This document shows positions 1-9,000 of a stretch of 24,366 nucleotides of DNA, piece by piece. The stretch is from DASXTS01 sp036402215. Lineage in GTDB: Bacteria; Actinomycetota; Actinomycetes; Mycobacteriales; Pseudonocardiaceae. The stretch's first letter is position 1; each line of letters starts with the position of its first letter. The notes under the pieces are model-generated. The model saw nothing but the letters and a program-made list of their open reading frames with translations, did not search any database and was not told where the DNA came from. The DNA lies in contig DASWTI010000266.1 in assembly GCA_036402215.1 (NCBI GenBank), positions 1 through 24,366 on the forward strand, written 5' to 3'. The translations under genes and the position numbers were made by a program.

Positions 1-22
1 CGGGAGCGCTCACCCGCTCCCG
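1..22 (-). terminator. Stem-loop downstream of the RTX gene
   Basis: A perfect 8-bp inverted repeat (CGGGAGCG at 1-8, CGCTCCCG at 15-22) with a 6-nt loop starts 12 nt after the stop codon of the leftward RTX gene. The position and GC-rich stem fit an actinomycete transcription terminator, many of which lack a T-tract. The window edge hides whether the stem is longer or followed by T residues. Confidence 0.6.
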
Positions 23-34
23 GCGCCACCCCCG

Positions 35-3000
35 TCAGTCCGAGCAGGCCACCGGCTGGTCGAAGTGACCGGGTGTGCTCGGGTACGCCGACCCGGCCGC
101 GTGGTCGCGGATGTCCTCGGAGTAGGAGATCGCCACCTCCCGGAAGGCCGAGGTGCCCGCGGTCGTCGCGTCCGAGGCGGCCTGTCCCGCTCCGGACGCC
201 CAGGCCAGCTGCTGCAGGAACGTCCGCATCGCCGGGCTGTGCTGCCGGACGTCGTTGAAGCCGCCGTAGGCCGCGTTGCAGTGCGTGAACAGGTTGTACG
301 TGCCGTTCCAGTCCATCAGCCGGTCGCCCGGGTTGGGCCCGTTCGCCGCCTGGTCGGCCTGCAGCACGTCGCGGTCCCAGCCGCCGTAGATCCAGTCGGT
401 GCCGTGGTGGTGCTGGTTGTCGGCCTCGGTCACCGCGTCGTTGGTCTTGTCGGTCATCTCGAACCAGCGGCACGGGTCGATCGCCCCGCTACCGAGGGTC
501 TGCGGCCAGGCGCCGGCCACGCAGTTCGCCGGGTACGAGCCGCGCGGGTTGAAGTCCAGCACGTCCGACCCGAGCGCGCCCTCGTTGGACGCCGCCGAGG
601 TACCGCCGACGCCGCCGAACACGTGGTCGACGAACCGGTCGCCGTCGCCCCGGGACGCCGGGTCGAACACGCCGTTCACCAGGCAGTCCGGCGTGGTGGC
701 GTCGAGCACCGGGTCGCAGCCCTTGCCGCCCCACAGGACGTCGGCCCCGTCGGCGCCGAACACCTGGTCGCCACCGCTGTCACCGTTGGCCAGGTCGTCC
801 CCGAAGCCGGCGTGGAGGTTGTCCGCGCCGGGGCCACCGCGGAGGCGGTCGTCGCCACCCGTGGTGATGCCGTCGTGCGGCATCGCGGCCGAGGTCCCGC
901 TGCCGATGAAGGCGTCGCCGTCCACGTCGTGCCGCAGGTCCACCCTGCGGTCGTACGCGCCGGCCCGGAAGCCGGTGTACGACTCCTGCGGCACCGAGCT
1001 GAGCGAGACGGTGAAGCCGTCGGCCGCCACGTCGTCGGCGTTCAGGTACTCCGGGACCACGCCGCCGCGGTCGCCGAGCAGCGCGTCGGAGCCCTCGTCG
1101 CCGTACAGCACGTCGGCCCCGAGCTCGCCGTGCACGTCGTCGTCGCCGGTGCCGCCGCGCAGCAGGTCGTCGCCGTCCTGGCCCCACAGGCCGTCGTTGC
1201 CGGCGTTGCCGTGCAGCACGTCGTCACCGAAGGCGCCGACCGGCTCGCAGGTGGCCTGCGCGGTGGTGCAGAACCGGGTGGACGGGCCGGGCAGGTCGGG
1301 GTCGTGGGTACGGGCCACCGTGGCGTCCGGCGGGACGGCGCCCGCCGGGTAGCGCTCGGCGTACACCCGCTCGGCCGCGCCCTGCACGGTGCGGATGAGC
1401 GAGCCGTTGTCGCCGAGCTGCACGTCGTCCGCGCCGTCGCCCTGCATGGTGTCGCCGCCGTCCCGGAAGCCCGGGGCGGAGCTGCCGCCGATCAGGTCGT
1501 CCTGCCCGGCCACCGTGTCGGTGCCTTCCAGGTCGCCGATCGGGCTCGCCACGCCCGGCCAACCCGGGTCGGCCAGCGGCACCACGGTGGTGTCCGGGGA
1601 CGCCGCCGTCAGGGCGAGGTCGCCGCGCAGCACGTCGGCGCCGCCGTTGCCCTGCAGGTGGTCGGCCTGGCCGCCACCGGACAGGAAGTCGCCGCCGTCC
1701 TGGCCCCACAGCAGGTCCACGCCGGAGCCGCCGGAGATCCGGTCGGCGCCGTAGCGGCCCGCGGTGAGCGCCGCCAGGTCGTACTGCCGCACCACGCGCG
1801 GCGTGACGGGCACGCCGCCGGAGGTCGCCAGCCGCACCGTGACGCGGGTCGGGGTCTCCCCCGCCGCCGGCCGCAGCAGGACGCCGTTGTCGCCGAGCGC
1901 CACGTCGTCGCCGGGGCCGCCCCACAGCGCGTCGTCACCGTCCGGCTGGCCGGTGGCGTCGCCGCCGCCGGAGGAACCGGTGAGCGGGGTGCTGCTGCCG
2001 CCGACCAGGTCGTCGGCACCACCGTCGCCCTCGATCCAGTCGATGCCAGGGCCGCCCTCGGCGTGGTCGTCCTCGCCGTCGCCGCGGACCCGGTCGCTCC
2101 CGGCCTGGCCGTACAGGACGTCGGCACCGGAGCCGCCGGACATCAGGTCGGCGCCGGACACGCCCGCCGCCGGGGTGAGCCCGAGGTCGAGCAGCGTCAC
2201 CGCGTGGCCGCGGGCGAAGCCGCGGTTACGGGTGACCGGCGTGGTCGCCGCCGGGTCGGACACCACGGTGAGCACCGCGTTGTCCCCGGCCAGCAGGTCG
2301 GCGCCGCCGTCGCCGAACAGCGCGTCCCCGGTGTCCGGGCGGCCGGTGCCTGGCGCCGCCTCCTGGAAGGAGCCGCCGAGGACGTGGTCCTCGCCGTCGT
2401 CGCCGTGCACGGTGTCGGCGTCGTTGTTGCCCTCCAGGTGGTCGGCGTCCGGGCCACCGTTCACCGCGTCGGGGCCGAGGCCGCCGAACGCGGTGTCGTC
2501 GCCGGTGCCGCCGAACAGGGTGTCCCCGGCCCCGGCCGCCGGCGTGGCGCCGTCGAGGTCCAGCGGGATGCCGTCGGCACCGTTGTCGCCGACCAGCCGG
2601 TCGACGCCCTCGTCGCCGTTGAGCAGGTCGCCGCCGGAGTCGGTGCGACCGGCCAGCCGGGTGCCGCCGTACAGGACGTCGTCCCCGGCGCCGCCGGTCG
2701 CCCAGTCGGAGCCGTCGTTGCCCTCCACGGTGTCGTTGTCCGCGCCGCCGTAGAGGACGTCGCCGTCGGCGTTGCCGAACACCTGGTCGGTGCCCGCGTC
2801 GCCGAACACCGAGTCGCCGCCGGAGCCGCCCCACAGCACGTCCGTGCCGTCGCCGGCGCGCAGGGTGTCGTCGCCCTGCTGACCGCAGGCCAGGTCGGCG
2901 CCGCCGCCCAGCTCGGCCACGTCGGACGCCCCGCCCGCGGACAGGGTGTCGACGCCGGCACCGCCGAGCACGGTGTCGTGCCCGTCGCCGTCGCCCGGTC

Positions 3001-6000
3001 CGGTGCTCTCGGCGACCGGGTCGGAGGTCACGGCCGCGCCGGCCACGCAGCGCTCGGCGTCGATCCGCCGGTCGCCGAACATCGTGGCCGGGCCGTCGCC
3101 GCCCACCAGGTGGTCGTTGCCCAGGCCACCGACCAGCAGCTTCGCGCTGGAGGTGACGCCGGCCGGCAGCGGTCGCCGCGCCACGTCGCGCAGCGGCCCG
3201 AACACCGGGTCGCGGCCGAGCTCCTCGCCGACGTCGGCCGGTTCGGCGATCACGTGGTCGTCGCCGGGGCCGCCGTACACCTCGTCGGTGCCGTACCCGC
3301 CGAGCAGCACGTCCTCGTGGCCGCCACCGCGGATGGTGGCGCCCTGGTCGTTGCGGGAACCGCTGGTCACCAGGTCGATCCACGTGCTGCCGTACACCTG
3401 GTCGGAGCCGGTGCCGGTCTCCACCACGTTGGGCACCTCGGACTCGGTGTCCGTCGAGCCCTGGCCGTCCACCGTCAGGTCCGGGTGCGCGAGGTCGAGC
3501 CGCACGCCGGTGAAGATGGTGTCGGTGTTCGAGCCGCCGGTGATCCGGTCGCCGCCGTCGCCGCCGACGATCAGGTTCGGCTGCGCCGCCGCGCCACCGG
3601 CCGGCACGTCGGTGGCCACACCGATGGAGTCACGGCCGCCGTTGCCGTACACGGTGTTGGCGCCGAGGCCCACGGCGATCGAGTCGTCGCCCTGGCCGTC
3701 GCCGCCGGGGCGGCCGGTCGGGTCGGCGAGCCGCTCCCAGTCGAACACCCCGGTCAGGCTGCTGGTGCCGCCGCCGTCCTGGGCGTTGTGCGTGACCGTG
3801 CGGGAGCTGGTGGCGGTGCCCAGGTCGGCGTCGCCGGCCACCAGGTTCGCGCCGTTGCCGGTGGTGACGGAGTCGCTGCCGGGGCCACCCGCGACCCAGG
3901 CCAGCGAGCCCGCGCCGCCGGTGTCACCGGTGACGATGACGTCGTCGCCACCGCGACCGTCCACATAGGACAGCCCACGGCCGGCGGTGATGATGTCCCC
4001 CGCGGTGCCGCCGATCACCACTGCGTCCTTGTCGAACACGGCAGGCGAGTCACCGGCGGTCTCGTCGGTGAGCTGCTTGCCGTCGCCCACGAGGGTCACC
4101 GCCATCGGCCGGTCGTAGCCGGTGCCGTCGACGAGCACCCGCCGCAGCGCCGGGTCCAGGTACTCCCGCCGCTCGCCGAGCATCACCACGGCGAAGCCGT
4201 CGAACGCGGCGTCGGTGCCCTGCGGGTCGGCCGCGGTCTGGGCGTAGTGCAGCGAGATGACCTTGACGGTGTCGCGCTCCACGGACTCGTTGGTGTTGTC
4301 CCAGGTGGGATCGCCGCGGAAGTCCTCCCCGCCGAACTTGCCGGCGAAGACGATCAGCGTGTCACCCACGGTGCCGCCGAGCACCGGCGGTGGCGGATCA
4401 CAGTCCGGTTCCACGCTGAAGTCGAGCAGCGTGACGTCGGCCAGCGTGAACTTGAACGTCTTCTTGAAGATCGAGAAGCCGATCGTCACGTAGAGCCGCA
4501 GGAACAGCGACAGCTTGCCGCTCATGGTGAACAGGCACACCGGGTTCGAGAGCGCCGCGTGCAGGAACTCGCTGACCCGGAACTTGCCGTCGTCGTTCGG
4601 GTCGTTCCAGAAGAAGCCGACGGTGAGCCGCAGGCCGCCCTCGATGCCGACCTTCACGATGAACACGCTCACCTGTGCGCCGGCCGCGATCTCACCGGTC
4701 AGCGTCACCACCGGGGCCGGGGCGCCCTTGTCGTCCACGGTCTTGAAGAACAGCCCGTCGAGCACGTCGAGCGCGGTGAGCTTGGTGCCGTTGCGGATGG
4801 ACTCCACGGCCTTGCGCAGCCCGTAGGTGTCCAGGCCCGCGCGGATGCGCAGCGACACCGAGGCCGAGCCGGCCAGCGTGACGAACACCGGCGGCGGCGC
4901 GTACACCGGCCCGAACTCCTGGCGCCACGAGAAACCGAGCGTCAGCGGGCCGGAGTCGAACTCCACCAGCGTGACGTCACCGCCCATGAGCAGGGTGAAC
5001 GCCGACGCCGGGTTGTCCAGGATCGGGAACGAGAAGCCGGCCTTCTCGGCGTCGCCGCCGGTGTCACCGGAGAGCACGCCGGGCCCGCCGAACACCGGCT
5101 TGCCGGCGGCGGCCGGGTTGTCGTTGACGTCGTTGAGCCGCTGCTTGACCTCCCCGCCCTGGGCCGGTGCCTGCGACTCGTACATGGTGTCGGCGGTGGC
5201 CGGGGAGTTGCTGGTGGCCAACGCCTTCGCGCCGCTCACCCGGAACGAGCCGAGCGGGACGTAGCAGTCGTCGGGCACCGCCGCCTCGCACGTGGGCAGC
5301 CGGTTGATGAACTCCACCACCGCCTTGATCGTGTCCACGAAGTCGAGGCTCGGCCCGTCCTTGAGCGTGCTGTACGCCTTGGCCAGCGAGATGAGCGTGA
5401 CGTCGCCGCCACCGGCCATCCGGCTCAGGTCGGACAGCACGGGGATCGGCGCGTACAGCGTGTCGATGATCGGCTGTACCGGGCCGGTGACCCGCTTCAT
5501 CTCCTTGACCACGTCGCCGAGCAGTTGCTCGAAGAAGTCGCCGGCGTTGATGCCGACGTCGCGGAACTCGATGGTCGGCGCACCGGCGCTGTCCGGCGCC
5601 CGGTTGTCGAACGCCCAGTCCAGCAGGAAGTTCGCGCGCACCCCGGGGAACGCGGAGTCGACCTCGGCCACCAGGTTCCAGTCCAGGTGGAACCGGCCGG
5701 TGAGCGAGACGCCGAACAGCGTGGACAGGTCGCGGCTGCCGAGGTCGGCGAACGCGAGCCGCTTCGAGTCGTCCGCCGCGCAGGCGGCCTCGTCGCCGCG
5801 GAAGCAGCCGGCCTCGTCGGCCGTCGACTTCAGGTCGATCTGGAACGCGCCGGCGAACAGCGGACGGCTCGGCTCGTGGCCCTCACCGGTCGCCTTGCGC
5901 ACCGAGATGTCGATGAACGCGAGCTCGGCGAGCATCTCGTCCGGCAGGTCGAACGCGAGGCCCACCTGCAGCTCCGGCCGCGCCTTGTCGTCGGTACCCC

Positions 6001-9000
6001 AGCCGTCGTGGGTGTTGACGAAGAACCCGTCGGTCTTGGTCAGCCCCAGCTGGAAGTGCAGCGCGAAACCCAGGTCGTAGGTGATGCCGTCGGACCGGTC
6101 GTCCTCGGCCGGGCCCTGGCGCAGCGCCAGGCCGGGAATGCCGATGTCCAGCGGGATGCTGTCGCCGATGCACGGCTTCGGGGCGCCGGCGTCCACGCAG
6201 CCCTGGTTGGCGGACACCACGCCACGCTGCGCGGTGAACTCCAGGAACACGCCGTCCACGGCCTCCAGCGGGCACGGGCTGAGGGTGGGCGCGGTGGTCG
6301 CCGGGGTGTAGGCGGCCGGGGTGGCGGTGCCGTCGTCGGTGAAGGCCGGCTCCGTGACGGTGCCGACGAGCTGGAACGCGGTGTCCGCCGCGCCCTTGCG
6401 CAGCACCTTGTAGCCGGTGGCGTGCTCGACGGCGTCCCAGGTGAGGGCGTTCGAGCTGCCGCTGCCCAGGGTGGCCGCGCCGGTCACCGCGGTGGCCGGG
6501 CCGGGCACGGCGTCGCCGCCCTGCACCGCGACGATCCGGTACTCCCACTGCGCGGTCGGCGCGCCGTCGGCCACGGTGGGCTCGACGGCCGGTGCGGCCG
6601 CGCTCGCCAGGGTGGCGAGACAGCTGGACCGGACGGTGACGCCGATCGCCGCGATGTCCACGTCGTCGAGGGCGGCGGCCAGCCGGGTGTTGATGAAGTC
6701 CTCGAACGCCTTGGTGTCGACCGGGCGGCCGGCGCCGGGCAGGTCCGCCCAGACCGACTCGCGCAGCGTGGTGCGCAGCCGGCCGATGAAGTCGGCGCCC
6801 TGCTGCAGGTCGTCGCCGATGAGCGGCAGCTTGCCCTGGAAGCTCGCCAGGCGGAACGCCGCCTCGACGCGCGCCAGGTAGCCGTCCAGGCCCTCGCCGA
6901 GGTTGCCGAAGTCGAGCACGGCGTCGGCGAGCTTGGTGGCCAGGTCGGCCGGGATCTCCAGCTCCTTGCGGGGCGCGTCGGCGCCGGGGAGCGTGTCGTC
7001 CAGGTCGATCAGGTCGGCCGGGTTCTGCGAGTCCGGCACCCGCAGCGCGAACTCGCCGATCGGCGCCCAGTCGTCGGCGTTGCCGGTGTTGTTGAGGTAC
7101 AGCGGCAGCCGCCCGCACACCATGAGCGGCGTCTGGAGGCCCTCGCCACAGTCCACGGTCCCGTTGTCCGCGTTGAACGTCACGTCCAGCGCGTCCACGA
7201 AGGCGCTGAACGACACCGGGGTGTCGGCCGCCGCGCCGGGCTTGCCGAGCGCCAGCCCCAGGTCCGCGCGCGCCTGCGCCTTCTCGGCGGACGGGGCACC
7301 CGCCGTCGGGTTGCCCAGCGAGATCGACAGCGGGCCGACGACGCCCTTGACGATGCCGTCGGTGAGCGCGGCCTTCGCGCCGACGCTGATCGAGGAGTCC
7401 TCCAGGACCTTCAGGGACAGCCCGTCGACCGGGCCGTCCGAGGTCACCAGGGGCACCGCGAGACCGACCTTGACGCGCCCGTCCACGTCCACCTGCGCGG
7501 TGCCGCTCGCCTCGGCGCCGGCGAAGGTGCGGTTGGCACCGCCGACCTCGCCGAGGGCCAGGCGCACCGGGCTCGCCGCCCGGTAGGAGCGCCGCCAGTC
7601 CACGTCCAGCACCACGTGGCCGACGCCGCCGACGTCCAGGTAGCGGAACTTGACCGACTCGGTGCCGAGGGTGCGGTTGAGCAGCGCCACGGCGTCCTGC
7701 AGGTTGTCCGGCGTGATCGCCAGGAGCTGGTCGATCGCGTCGTCCAGCGCGGAGCGCAGCGCGTACGGGGTACCGGCCGCGGGCACCGTCTGCCAGGCGT
7801 CGGTCAGCACCAGCGTGGTGCCGTCGGCGCTGACCTCCTTGATGACGCCGATCTGGGTGCCGACCACGACGGTGCGCCCGACGAGCCGCGGCCCGAACGG
7901 GTTGTCGCTCGCCCGCGTGCTGTCGGTGAGGCTGTTCGCGCCGAACGTGACCCCGGCGCCGCCGTTGGACTCGTCGGCCAGCAGCAGGTCACGCAGCGAG
8001 CGGCCGAGGCCGGGGATGTCGGCGTCGAACACGCCGGAGCCCGCGTCGGTGTTGGTGGTGGCGAGCTGCGCGGAGAGCGTCTGCAGCGTCCGGATCAGCA
8101 CCCGGAACAGCGCCTGCGGGTCCGCGGCGTCGAAGTCCAGCCGGAAGATCTCGGACAGGTCCGAGGTGTCCAGCGCGATGGTCGACGGGTCCACCAGGTC
8201 GCCCCAGCTCGCCGTGAACGCCGCGGTGCTGCCGGCCGGCAGGAACTGCTCGGCGCCCGGCAGCGACACGGTGAGCGCGCCGTGCGCCCGCACGTTCACG
8301 TCGATGTCCAGCAGCGACGCGGGGTCGTCGACCAGCGCACCGAAGAACTCGGACAGCCGCAGGTCGCCGCGATCCTTGAGGCCCACGGTGAGCATGTGGC
8401 CGGTGGCGGGGCCGCCCGAGCAGTTCGCGGGCAGCGAGGAGTTGCAGACCTTGAGCTCGCCGTTCAGCCGCACCTTGACGAAGCCCGCGTTGGCCGTGAG
8501 GTCGACGGCCGTGGTGATCGGGAAGTCCGCCGTGAACAGCGGCGAGCCGGTGCGGATGAGCACCCGGTCCGAGGCCCGCGGCAGCGACTCGACGACGCTG
8601 CGGACCTGGCCCTCCTCCACGGCGAACGGGCAGGCCTGCGTGCTGCCCAGGAAGCCGACGCAGTCGCTGCCGGTGCGCGGGTCCTGCAGGTCCAGCACCA
8701 GCGTGAGGCTCGCGGCGAAGGACGGCGTGACCTTGGCGAAGGTCTGGTCCGCGTTGGCGTTCACCAGGCCGTGGCCGCTGCCGTCGTCCACCCGGTTGGC
8801 CAGCGTGACGGCGCCGACGTGGGCGTCCTCGCCGCTGATCACGTACGGCGTGCTGTTGTCCGGGCGGCCGCCGATCCAGTCGGCCTTCAGGGTGATGGTG
8901 TCGGCGGTGTTGCTCTCCACCTCGCCCGCGGCGGTGCCGGCGGTGACGCGGCGGCCGAGCCACTGGTTCGGCGTCCAGCCGGCGCCCGGCACGGTGAGGG

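Noticed and set aside
730..4030. Dense short DNA repeats that could suggest a CRISPR or satellite array
   Set aside because: The repeats follow the 27-nt coding periodicity of degenerate RTX nonapeptides; there are no identical repeats with unique spacers.
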